Assembly (NCBI RefSeq): GCF_030814995.1
Contig: NZ_JAUSVX010000003.1
Span: 124,001-188,000 of the forward strand
Direction: 5' to 3'
Origin: Labrys wisconsinensis
GTDB lineage: Bacteria; Pseudomonadota; Alphaproteobacteria; Rhizobiales; Labraceae
Length of the DNA: 64,000 nt
Shown: positions 44,528-52,910 of the stretch, piece after piece
How positions within the stretch are numbered: position 1 is the stretch's first letter
How the letters are laid out: each line of letters begins with the position of its first letter
The notes under the pieces: model-generated
Told to the model about the DNA's origin: nothing
Seen by the model: the letters and a program-made list of their open reading frames with translations, nothing else
Database searches by the model: none
Made by a program: the position numbers and the translations under genes

Positions 44528-45628
44528 TCAGGCCGCCATCCGGGCGCGATTGCCGTCGCGGGCGATCATGAAGCGCAGGGCGCGGCGCGCGGTGGTGGGG
44601 GTCATGCCCTCGAACTCGCGCTGCATCGCCTCCAGGTCGCCGCGCCCGGGAGCACCCTGCGGACGCAGGCGCAGCGCCAGGTTGAGCGTCGGCCAGGTGA
44701 AGTTGAGCGCGCGCAGCATCAGCACCAGGCCGCCGTTCCGGTCGGCGCAGAGCGTGGTCTCCACCGCATCGAGCGGCAGCTTGCTGAGGCTGGCGAGGGC
44801 GCAGACCGCCTCCTCGAAGCGGCCGGCCCGGGCGAAGCCGGCGACAGCGGCCTCGTTCAGCTGGCCGCTCTCGACGAGGCCGTTCACGACGGCGACCGCA
44901 TCGGCATAGTCGCGACGCCTGGTCGGGGTCTCGGCATCGAGCGTGGTGGCGGCATCCTGCACCAGCTTGTCGAGGGCGCCGAGGGTCTCGCGGCTGGCCC
45001 GGTGCAGCAACAGCGTCTTGACGTCCTTGGCCGCCTTCTCGATCAACAGCTTGAAATGCTCCGGCGGCAGGTCGGCCCGCAGGCCGACGACCTGCTGCAG
45101 GGCCGGATCGCGCTCGGAGCGCTGCACCAGCGCCCCGAAGCCGCCGTCCGAAAAGGCGGCGCCCGGGTTGCGCGCGGCCGATTGCAGGACCGTGCGGTCG
45201 CCACGCTCGACCAGGACGTCGGTGACGGACGCGGGCAGCGCCTTGCGGCCGGAGATCGCCAGGAGATGGTCCTGGTCGACCTCGCGGGCGATCTCGTTGA
45301 GGTCGTCCTCGGTAAGGCGCTGCGACTGCGCCAGGATCGGCGCCGCGACGCTGATATGGTCGCGAGCCAGGGCGTTGACCGCCTGCTTCGGCGCGTTGGG
45401 GATCGGCGCCAGCACGCGCGCGACGCTCGCCCGCGTCTGGGTCTCCACCACCTGCAGGAAACGGCGCATCACCTCGTCGTAGACGTCGACATGGGTCTCC
45501 GCCAGGCTGTCGGCCGTGGTGACGAACAGGTTGGTGATGCTCTTCAGGGAGCGCACGTGCCGCATCGGGTCGTTCTGGGCAATAGCAACGTCCAGCTCCG
45601 TCAGGAGCGACATCAGGGACAGGCTCAT
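44528..45628 (-). CDS. DUF2336 protein
   Basis: 366-residue, mostly helical soluble protein of the DUF2336 family, which is specific to alphaproteobacteria. Characteristic segments include REVDQDHLLAISGRKALP and a HEAT-repeat-like helical pattern. The function is unknown; nearby regulators and motility genes in other species suggest cell-cycle or stress roles. The gene downstream starts 9 bases away in the opposite order, and both are on the minus strand. Confidence 0.85.
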   Translation of the reverse strand: MSLSLMSLLTELDVAIAQNDPMRHVRSLKSITNLFVTTADSLAETHVDVYDEVMRRFLQVVETQTRASVARVLAPIPNAPKQAVNALARDHISVAAPILAQSQRLTEDDLNEIAREVDQDHLLAISGRKALPASVTDVLVERGDRTVLQSAARNPGAAFSDGGFGALVQRSERDPALQQVVGLRADLPPEHFKLLIEKAAKDVKTLLLHRASRETLGALDKLVQDAATTLDAETPTRRRDYADAVAVVNGLVESGQLNEAAVAGFARAGRFEEAVCALASLSKLPLDAVETTLCADRNGGLVLMLRALNFTWPTLNLALRLRPQGAPGRGDLEAMQREFEGMTPTTARRALRFMIARDGNRARMAA

Positions 45629-45637
45629 GACGGCTCC

Positions 45638-46162
45638 TCAGGCGGCGGACAGCTCGACGGCGTGCTCGCCGAGATTGGCTTGGATGACGGCGGTGATCTT
45701 GGCGCGCAGCTCGCGATCCATGGTCTCGCCGAGCAGCATGCGCAGGGTCTGCTGCACCGTCGAAACGCTCACGCCCTCGTCCACGGCCGCCGCCAGGGCG
45801 CGCCATTTCATCAGGGGATCGAGCGTTCCGCATACGTCGAACAGGATGATCGGCCGGATGCCGATCCGCGTCAGCGAGACGGCAAAGGGGATGATGTCGC
45901 GTTCGACATAGTTGCCGGCGAGCAGCGCCCGGCTGGCATGAGCCTCGCGCAAGGCCGCCATGGCGGCGGCGGGATCCAGCCCGCGCGCCTCCTCACCGTC
46001 CCCGTCCGTCCCGACATGGGAGACGCCGATCGGCAGGATGTCGATGGCCGCCTCGAGGACGCGCGTCCCCTCCAGCCAGTTGATATAGGAGCCGTCGTCC
46101 ACCACGGAGGCGGACAGGTTCCAGTTGAACAGGCACAACACAGAACGCTCCCCGAAGCTCAT
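45638..46162 (-). CDS. Unrecognised protein upstream of the DUF2336 gene
   Basis: 174-residue soluble protein. I recognise no family. Visible features: an N-terminal segment SVLCLFNWNLSASVVDDGSY, and a central IILFDVCGTLDPLMKW with no confirmed catalytic site. It ends 9 bases before the DUF2336 start, so the two genes are probably co-transcribed and work together. The ATG at 46162 is chosen because the preceding 25 codons lack a plausible start signal. Confidence 0.65.
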   Translation of the reverse strand: MSFGERSVLCLFNWNLSASVVDDGSYINWLEGTRVLEAAIDILPIGVSHVGTDGDGEEARGLDPAAAMAALREAHASRALLAGNYVERDIIPFAVSLTRIGIRPIILFDVCGTLDPLMKWRALAAAVDEGVSVSTVQQTLRMLLGETMDRELRAKITAVIQANLGEHAVELSAA

Positions 46163-46233
46163 GCGCGGGATCCCTGACTGCGGATGCCGGGTGGTATCAC
46201 GGCGGGGTGTAAGGGCCGGTTTCGTCGAAAGCT

Positions 46234-47931
46234 TCAATTTGACCGATCGTCAGCCGGCTCGCCATCACGGGGCGGTGCCGGCTCGGGCGCCAGCCAGCCG
46301 CGATAACGCACCAGACGGCCGATTCCCGGCAGGGCGATCGGCACGTCGAAGCGGAAGCGGCCCTCGGCATCGACCGATTCGCGCGCCAGGGAGGCCGGCG
46401 CCAGCCCGACCGGCAGCGCCAGCGGGCCGAGGCGCCAGCCGACCAGGCGCATGGTCAGCCCCTCCGTCGTCGCCGCCAGCGCCAGCTCGAAATCGAAGGG
46501 CGCGAAGCGCTCGCGCAGCCGGCCGGGACCGAGAGGCGACAGCCGGCTGCGAAAGCGGCGGCCGCCGAAATCCCGTTCCCAGGTCTCGGCGCCTGCGGCA
46601 TCGAGGCGCATGACCACGCGCACCGGCACCTGTCGCCCCGCGGCCGGCAGACGGAACAGGTGCGCCAGCCACGATGCCGGCAGCGATTCCGGGCCCTCGA
46701 CCTCCGCCATGCCGGCGAGCCGCGTCACCGGCCCCAGGCGATGGGCGCGGCCAACCGCCTGGGGCAAGATCGCAAAGGACGGTCCCAGCGCCGCCTCGAC
46801 CGGCGAGAGCGGATGGCACAGGCTGCGGGCGAGGCCGATGCGCAGCCGCGAGGCCTCGGCGGCAACTGCGTCGAGACCGACGAGGCCGGCAGCCGCGCGC
46901 GCTCCCGGCGCCAGGGCGCCGCGTCCGCCGGCCAGCTGCCGGACCAGGGCAAGGGCCGGCAGGGTCGGCACCGAGGGGCCGTCGCCGGCCTCGGCGACCA
47001 GGGTCCAGGCGGCGAGCACCGGCCGGTCCTCGCCGTCGCGCCCGGCCGCCTCGACGATCATGCCGCCGCGATCGCTGCCGAACCTCTCGCACCAGGCGGC
47101 GGCACGGCGGAGCAGCGGCGCGAGGGGCACGAGGCTGCGCGCCAGGCCCGCGCGCGGCAGCAGGGCGAGCAAGGCCAGGCCGCCATGCAGGAGGCCGAGC
47201 TCGAGGCCGGCCCGGAACAGCGCCGCGTCGCGCGGGCGGTAGCGCGCCGCCAGGAGGTCGAGGTCCGGGGTCTCCGCCAGGGCGAGCCGGCGCTCCCCGA
47301 GGTCGCCGATGCGCCGGCGCACCGTATCGGACCAGCCCGGACGCGTGGTCCAGCCGCCGTCGAGGAACAGGCGCACGGGCCGGCCGGCCCAGGAAAGGAT
47401 GGCGGCGACGACCGAGAGGCCGCGCGGCGCCCGGTTGCCGGGCGAGATGCCGGCCTCGACCCGGTCGATCCGCGTCCAGCCGGCGGTCAGGGCGTCGAGC
47501 ACCGCATGCGAGAGCGCCGGCGTCGAGCTCGCGCCGGTGATCGCCACGACCCCGGCGGCACGGGCCGCCGCGTCGAGCGCCGGGAAGGCCGCGACGAAAT
47601 CGCGGGCGTCGGCGAGGTCGAGATAGTCGAGGCCGGCGGCGATCGCGGCCTCGGCGAGGCGCGGGCGCGCGCCCTGGAACGGGCCGGCGGCATCGACGAC
47701 AATGCCGGCCCCCGTGGCGGCGAGCTCGGCGGGCGTGGCGGTCCGCACATCGAGCACGACGGTCTCGATGCGGGCCGCCGGATATCTCGCGCGGACGGCG
47801 GCGGCCGCCGCGGCGCTGCGGCCGGGATCGCGGCCGGCGACGATCACGGCGAGGTCCGTCGTCGCCGCCAGGCCTTCGACCAGGCGCGAGCCGAAGACGC
47901 CGGCGCCGCCGACCACGAGCACGCGGATCAT
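46234..47931 (-). CDS. Saccharopine dehydrogenase-like/DUF4166 fusion protein
   Basis: 565-residue protein in two parts. Residues 1-350 form a saccharopine dehydrogenase NADP-binding-like domain with the Rossmann motif VLVVGGAGVFGSRLVEGLA. The C-terminal part (about 370-565) is a DUF4166-like domain, seen in lipid or membrane-associated proteins. The combination is known from proteobacterial homologues; the substrate is unknown. The ATG at 47931 overlaps the stop of the next gene (ATGA), so both are coupled. The longer open frame upstream is a shadow of the DCC gene. Confidence 0.88.
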   Translation of the reverse strand: MIRVLVVGGAGVFGSRLVEGLAATTDLAVIVAGRDPGRSAAAAAAVRARYPAARIETVVLDVRTATPAELAATGAGIVVDAAGPFQGARPRLAEAAIAAGLDYLDLADARDFVAAFPALDAAARAAGVVAITGASSTPALSHAVLDALTAGWTRIDRVEAGISPGNRAPRGLSVVAAILSWAGRPVRLFLDGGWTTRPGWSDTVRRRIGDLGERRLALAETPDLDLLAARYRPRDAALFRAGLELGLLHGGLALLALLPRAGLARSLVPLAPLLRRAAAWCERFGSDRGGMIVEAAGRDGEDRPVLAAWTLVAEAGDGPSVPTLPALALVRQLAGGRGALAPGARAAAGLVGLDAVAAEASRLRIGLARSLCHPLSPVEAALGPSFAILPQAVGRAHRLGPVTRLAGMAEVEGPESLPASWLAHLFRLPAAGRQVPVRVVMRLDAAGAETWERDFGGRRFRSRLSPLGPGRLRERFAPFDFELALAATTEGLTMRLVGWRLGPLALPVGLAPASLARESVDAEGRFRFDVPIALPGIGRLVRYRGWLAPEPAPPRDGEPADDRSN

Positions 47932-48374
47932 GCGAGCTCGCCGGGCTCGGTCAGAAAGCGGCGCCGGATGTCCGGCGTCGGCATCAGGCAGGACTCGGTG
48001 CGGCCGAACAGGCGATAGCGGTTGCGGGCGACGAGGTCGTAGAGGCAGTTGCGCAGCGCTCGCGGCAGCAGGCGGAAGACGGCGGTCCAGCGCCATCCCG
48101 GCAGATCACGCCAGACCTGCAGGGCGGAATCGCCCTTGAACCAGGCCCTGCCGTCTCGGATCACCACATTGGTCTGGGGCGCCTCGACGTCGATGCCGAA
48201 GCGGGCGGCGAGCGCCCGCCCGGCCTCGGTCTGGACGGCGACGAAGCGGTGGCGTCCACCGGGATCGCGCGGGATGAGGAACTTCACCCAGCCCGCGCAC
48301 AGGACGCAGACGCCGTCGAACAGGATCAGACCGTCGGGCAGGTCGGTCGCAGGCCGCGGACGCCAATCGCTCAT
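47928..48374 (-). CDS. Thiol-disulfide oxidoreductase-like DCC protein (DUF393)
   Basis: 148-residue protein with the DCC signature: LILFDGVCVLCAGWVKFLI near residues 18-36, containing the CxxC pair. DUF393 proteins are thioredoxin-like and often occur with the DUF4166 fusion, as here; the two open frames overlap by ATGA. A joint function in membrane lipid or quinone modification is suggested, inferred. Confidence 0.85.
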   Translation of the reverse strand: MSDWRPRPATDLPDGLILFDGVCVLCAGWVKFLIPRDPGGRHRFVAVQTEAGRALAARFGIDVEAPQTNVVIRDGRAWFKGDSALQVWRDLPGWRWTAVFRLLPRALRNCLYDLVARNRYRLFGRTESCLMPTPDIRRRFLTEPGELA

Positions 48375-48531
48375 GCCGCGGTCATAGCACGGCGCGTGCT
48401 CGGGCGGCAGCCATCGGCCGTGGCTTGCGCGGGCGCCGACACGCTGATAGGGCCTGGCCTGCGCCCGGCAGGCACGAACCCCCGGCGCTGGGATCTCGCG
48501 ATGAGGAACGACCCGTCCGCAGACCGCTAGG

Positions 48532-48560
48532 CCGCAGCAACACCGACATCGTTGCTGCGG
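48532..48560. promoter_or_regulatory. Perfect inverted repeat upstream of the exporter gene
   Basis: A 10-base perfect palindrome, CCGCAGCAAC-N9-GTTGCTGCGG, 75 bases before the exporter ATG and in the divergent region with the DCC gene. It could be an operator for an unseen regulator or an attenuator-type hairpin. No regulator is adjacent. Confidence 0.6.
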
Positions 48561-48634
48561 CATCTGTCGCTCCCGCAGGCCATGCACCGAACAGACAGAT
48601 CGCCGCTCGATATCCCTCGTGCGGACGCACTCCC

Positions 48635-49826
48635 ATGCCTTCGAAACATTCGACCTGGACCTTCTCGCTGCCGGCGGCGCTGCTGCTGATGGCGCCCTTC
48701 GACCTGCTGGCCTCCCTGGCCATGGACATCTACCTGCCGGCCCTTCCGGCGATGCCGGGAGCGCTCGGCACCTCGCCGGCGATCATCCAGCTGACGCTCA
48801 GCCTCTACATGGTGGTCCTCGGCGTCGGGCAACTCCTGTTCGGGCCGCTCTCCGACCGGATCGGCCGGCGGCCGGTGCTGCTCGGCGGCGCGTCCCTGTT
48901 TGCCTGCAGCTCTCTCCTGCTCGCCCTCGTCTCCTCGGCCGCGCCCTTCGTCGCGCTGCGCGTGCTGCAGGCGGCGGGCGCCGCGGCGGCTCTGGTCGCC
49001 ACCTTCGCCACGGTGCGCGACGTCTATGCCGGGTCGCCGCAGGGCGCGACGATCTACAGCCTGCTCGGCGCCATGCTCGCCTTCGTGCCGGCGCTCGGCC
49101 CGGTCGCCGGCGCGCTGATCCTGGAGGCCTGCGGCTGGCGCGCCATCTTCGGCACGCTCGGCGGCCTCGCCGCAGCCGCGGGCCTCCATGCCTTGGCGGC
49201 CTGGCCGGAGACGCGCCCCGAAGCGCCGGCGGGGGCGCCACGGCCCTTCGGCCGGATCCTGCGCGATGGGGCCTTCCGCACCTACACGCTGGGCTTCAGC
49301 GCAGCCCTGGGCGCCTTCTTCGTGTTCTTCTCCACCGCTCCCCGCGTCCTGGTCGACAGGGCCGGACTGTCGCCGCTCGGCTTCAGCCTGGCCTTCGGCT
49401 CGACGGCGCTGGCCATGGCGGCGACCAGCCGCTTCGCCCGGTGCTTCGTAGCGCGCTGGGGCCTTGCCGGGACTCTTGCCCGCGGCATGGGACTGCTGCT
49501 CGCCGGGGCCGCCCTGTTGACGGCCGGCGAGGCCCTGAACGCTCCGCCGCTCTGGGGCTTTGTCGCGCCGATGTGGGTGATCGCCGTCGGTATCGCCATG
49601 GCCTGCTCGGTCACCGCCAACGGCGCGCTGCGGCGCTTCGGCGATGCCGCGGGCACGGCTGTCGCTCTGCATGCCTGCCTCCAGAGCCTGGTGGTCGGCG
49701 GCGTCGGCACGGCCTTCGTGGTGCTGCTGCCCGGCGACACGGCTTGGCCGCTCGCCGGCTTCTGCATCGTGATGGGGCTCGCGACGCTCGGCGCTGCGCA
49801 GGCTGGAGAAGCGGCGGAAGGACTGA
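48635..49826 (+). CDS. cml: CmlA/FloR-type chloramphenicol exporter with frameshifted 3' end
   Basis: Drug-efflux protein of the major facilitator superfamily with about 12 helices. The N-terminus (FSLPAALLLMAPFDLLASLA, then MDIYLPALPAMPGALGTS) and LFGPLSDRIGRRPVLLGG are close to CmlA/FloR exporters of chloramphenicol. Reading the frame as given, no stop appears near the expected end; it stays open to 51577. Removing one base near 49787-49795 switches to a frame that ends LRRLEKRRKD plus TGA at 49824-49826, with all codons ending in G or C, giving 396 residues. I take this as a sequencing error or real frameshift; most of the protein is unaffected. Confidence 0.85.
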
Positions 49827-50033
49827 GCGCCGACTGCCGGAGCAAGGGGCGTCGGCGCCTTGCTCCGGCCTCTCCGGCACGCGGGAGCCTCGCGCAGGGC
49901 CGCGCTCGAAACCGTCCGGAAACACATCGCCGCTTTGTCGCCCCGTTCCCGTCGCGCTCCCAACAAACGGCAGGACGAGGCTCGATTGCGTGGAAGCAGC
50001 CGCTCACGGCTCCGCGATTTGCGTGGACATCGC

Positions 50034-51521
50034 ATGACCACATCCGATCCCAATCCCGTGCTGGTGGCATTCCAGCGTTTCGGCCTGGGCGCCAGGCCCG
50101 GCGACTACGGCAAGGCCGCGGGCGACCCCCGCGGCTTCCTCAAGGCCGAGCTTCGACAGGGCGACATCGCGTTGATCTCTCGCGACAACGCGGCCTTCGA
50201 CCTGCCGAGCTCCTCGGCGGCCCTGCAGGCCAGCATGGATGCCGGCTTCGAACGTCAGCGCGAGAAGGCCGCGCAGGCGGCCCTGGCGCAGCCGGCGATG
50301 GCCGCCCTCCCCGGTGCGCCGCCGCAAGCCGGCGCGAAGCCAGGACCGATGCCGGCGGCCGCCATGCCGCCTGCCGGGGCAGCGCCCGCCGCGCCGCCCG
50401 AGCCGCCGGTCGAGACCCGGCTGTTCCGGGCGGAGGCCAAGGCGCGGTTCGACAAGGCGCTCGCGGTCGAGGCGGGCTTCGTGGAGCGCCTCGTCTATTT
50501 CTGGTCGAACCATTTCTGCATCTCCGTCGCCAAGGAGAGCCCGGTCCGGGCCGTGGCCGGCGCCTTCGAGCGCGAGGCGATCCGGCCCTTCGTGCTCGGG
50601 CGCTTCGCCGACATGCTGATGGCGGTCGAGCACCACCCGGCGATGCTGCTCTATCTCGACAACCAGCAGTCGGTCGGCCCGGATTCGCGCGCCGGCCAGA
50701 ACCGCAGGCGCGGCCTGAACGAGAACCTGGCTCGGGAGATCCTGGAGCTGCACACGCTCGGCGTCGACGGCGGCTACGGCCAGGCCGACGTGACGAGCTT
50801 CGCGCGGATCCTGACGGGGTGGAGCATGGCGGGCCGCGACGGCAGGCTCGGCGAGCCCGGGACCTTCGTGTTCAACGCCAGCGCCCACGAACCGGGCGAG
50901 GAGGTGGTGCTCGGCAAGGCCTACGCCATCGGCGGCATGGGCCAGGCCGAAACGGTGCTGAACGACATTGCCCGCCACCCCGCCACCGCGCATCACATCG
51001 CGACCAAGCTGGCGCGCCATTTCATCGCCGACACCCCGCCGCCCGCGGCGGTGGCGCGCCTGGCGCAGGTGTTCACCGACAAGGACGGCGACCTCCGGGC
51101 GCTGGCCGTCGCGCTGGTCGACACGCCCGAGGCCTGGAGCGCGCCGTTCACCAAGATGCGCACGCCGGTCGAATATGCCATGGCGGTGCGGCGGACGGTC
51201 GGCCCGGGCGCGGGCAGCGACCCCAACCAGACGCTCGGCTGGCTGGCCGCGCTCGGCGAGCCGCTGTGGCAGCCGCCGGGCCCGAACGGCTTCTCCGACG
51301 TCGCGGCGGCCCAGGCCTCGCCGGAAGGCATGAAGACGCGCTTCGACATCGCCTGGCAGGCGGCCCGGCAAGCCAAGGCGATCGCCAATCCCGTTGCCGT
51401 GCTCGACGCCGTCATCGGGTCTTCGGCCTCGCCCGAGACGCGCCGGACGGTCGAGCGGGCGGCTTCCGAGCAGCAGGGGCTGGCTCTCCTGATGATGGCC
51501 CCGGAATTCCAGCGGAGATAG
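50034..51521 (+). CDS. DUF1800 domain-containing protein
   Basis: 495-residue protein of the DUF1800 family, usually paired with a DUF1501 gene as here (the next ATG is 4 bases after this stop). Segments such as FWSNHFCISVAKESP, LGRFADMLMAVEHHPAMLLYLD and GLNENLAREILELHTLGV are characteristic. No signal peptide is visible. An alanine/proline-rich insertion of about 40 residues (PMPAAAMPPAGAAPAAPPEP region) interrupts the N-terminal part. The ATG at 50034 starts the conserved MTTSDPNPVLVAFQRFG. Confidence 0.9.
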   Translation: MTTSDPNPVLVAFQRFGLGARPGDYGKAAGDPRGFLKAELRQGDIALISRDNAAFDLPSSSAALQASMDAGFERQREKAAQAALAQPAMAALPGAPPQAGAKPGPMPAAAMPPAGAAPAAPPEPPVETRLFRAEAKARFDKALAVEAGFVERLVYFWSNHFCISVAKESPVRAVAGAFEREAIRPFVLGRFADMLMAVEHHPAMLLYLDNQQSVGPDSRAGQNRRRGLNENLAREILELHTLGVDGGYGQADVTSFARILTGWSMAGRDGRLGEPGTFVFNASAHEPGEEVVLGKAYAIGGMGQAETVLNDIARHPATAHHIATKLARHFIADTPPPAAVARLAQVFTDKDGDLRALAVALVDTPEAWSAPFTKMRTPVEYAMAVRRTVGPGAGSDPNQTLGWLAALGEPLWQPPGPNGFSDVAAAQASPEGMKTRFDIAWQAARQAKAIANPVAVLDAVIGSSASPETRRTVERAASEQQGLALLMMAPEFQRR

Positions 51522-51525
51522 CGCC

Positions 51526-52755
51526 ATGGCCCTGCTGTGCGAAATCCCTTCCCCGTCCCGCCGCACCGTTTTGCTGAGCGGCGGCGCCCTGTTCGCCTGG
51601 GCCTATCTGCCGCGCATCGCCCGCGCCGCCGACGGCCGCGATCCGCGCCTGATCGTCATCGTGCTGCGCGGCGCCCTCGACGGCCTCACCACGGTCGGCC
51701 CGGTCGGCGATCCCGACTATGCCGGGCTGCACGGCGACATCGCCCTGTCGCTGACCGGTGCGCACCCGGCCCTGCCGCTCGACGGCTTCTTCGCCCTCAA
51801 CCCGGCGATGCCGGCCTTCGCCCGCCTGTTCAAGGCCGGACAGGCCGCCGTGGTGCATGCCGCGGCCACCGGCTACCGCGACCGCTCGCATTTCGACGGC
51901 CAGGACGTGCTGGAAAGCGGCTTTCCCGGCCCGGGCCATACCGAGACGGGATGGCTGAACCGCGCCCTCGCCGCCCTGCCCGCCGGCGAGCGCGTCGCCC
52001 GGCACGGAGGCCTGGCCGTCGGTCCCTCGACGCCGCTGGTCATGCGCGGGGCGGCGCCGGTGATCGGCTGGGCGCCGCAGGCCCTGCCCGCGCCGGACGA
52101 CGACCTCGCGACACGGCTGCTCGATCTCTACGACCATCGCGACCCGGTTCTGGCGACGTCGCTGCGCCGCGGGCTCGACGCCGACCGGCTGGCCTCGAAC
52201 GAGGGCATGGTCGCCGGCGGCATGAAGCCGCGCGGCGGCCCGGATGCCATGCGCCAGGCCGCCCAGGGCGCGGCGCGGCTGATGGCCGGCGACGACGGCC
52301 CGCGCGTCGCGGCGCTGGCCTTCGACGGCTGGGACACCCATGCCAACGAAGGCGGCGCCACCGGCCATCTCGCCACCCTGCTCGCCGGGCTGGACGGCGC
52401 CTTCGCGGACCTGCAGAGCGGCCTCGGCCCGCGCTGGAAGGACACGGCCGTCGTGGCGATCACCGAGTTCGGGCGCACGGCGCACATCAACGGCACGGTC
52501 GGCACCGACCACGGCACCGGCACGGTCGTGCTGCTGGCCGGCGGCGCGATCAAGGGCGGGCGCGTCATCGCCGACTGGCCGGGCCTCAAGCCGGCGCAGC
52601 TCTACCAGGGCCGCGACCTCGCGCCGACCGCCGACGTCCGGGCGGTGCTGAAGGGCCTGCTCGCCGACCAGTTCGGCCTCACGCCGGCCGTGCTCGGCGA
52701 CAAGGTGTTCCCGGATTCGGCGGCGGTGAAGCCGATGGCGGGCCTGGTGGTCTGA
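51526..52755 (+). CDS. DUF1501 Tat-exported protein
   Basis: 409-residue protein with a Tat-like leader: SRRTVLLSGGALFAWAY at residues 11-27. The DUF1501 core (sulfatase/alkaline phosphatase-like) contains IVIVLRGALDGLTTVGP, then FDGWDTHANEGG and VAITEFGRTAHINGT, the last resembling a metal site. The function is unknown; it is probably exported in a folded state, together with or linked to the DUF1800 product. Confidence 0.9.
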   Translation: MALLCEIPSPSRRTVLLSGGALFAWAYLPRIARAADGRDPRLIVIVLRGALDGLTTVGPVGDPDYAGLHGDIALSLTGAHPALPLDGFFALNPAMPAFARLFKAGQAAVVHAAATGYRDRSHFDGQDVLESGFPGPGHTETGWLNRALAALPAGERVARHGGLAVGPSTPLVMRGAAPVIGWAPQALPAPDDDLATRLLDLYDHRDPVLATSLRRGLDADRLASNEGMVAGGMKPRGGPDAMRQAAQGAARLMAGDDGPRVAALAFDGWDTHANEGGATGHLATLLAGLDGAFADLQSGLGPRWKDTAVVAITEFGRTAHINGTVGTDHGTGTVVLLAGGAIKGGRVIADWPGLKPAQLYQGRDLAPTADVRAVLKGLLADQFGLTPAVLGDKVFPDSAAVKPMAGLVV

Positions 52756-52887
52756 CGGCGCGACCGGCCTCGCGACTGCGTGCCGGCCGCCTCGCGCCGC
52801 AATCTCCTGGGGAAGATCCCATCTTTTCAATCCTTTGCCGGGCGGACTCGCGTTCGCCCGGCAATTCTCGTGTTGCGGTTGCGCGAA

Positions 52888-52910
52888 ATGTGTGGGAAAT
52901 TTTCACACAT
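52888..52910. promoter_or_regulatory. Inverted repeat covering the glycosyltransferase start
   Basis: ATGTGTG-N9-CACACAT: perfect 7-base arms whose right arm contains the first two bases of the ATG at 52909. On RNA this stem could hide the start codon; on DNA it could be an operator. The left arm itself contains an in-frame ATG. Confidence 0.5.

Noticed and set aside
48425-51577. A 1050-residue open frame covering exporter and the DUF1800 region
   Set aside because: Only the first part encodes the exporter; beyond about 49790 the codons lose G/C third-position bias and lie over the DUF1800 gene, which is in a different frame with recognisable domains.
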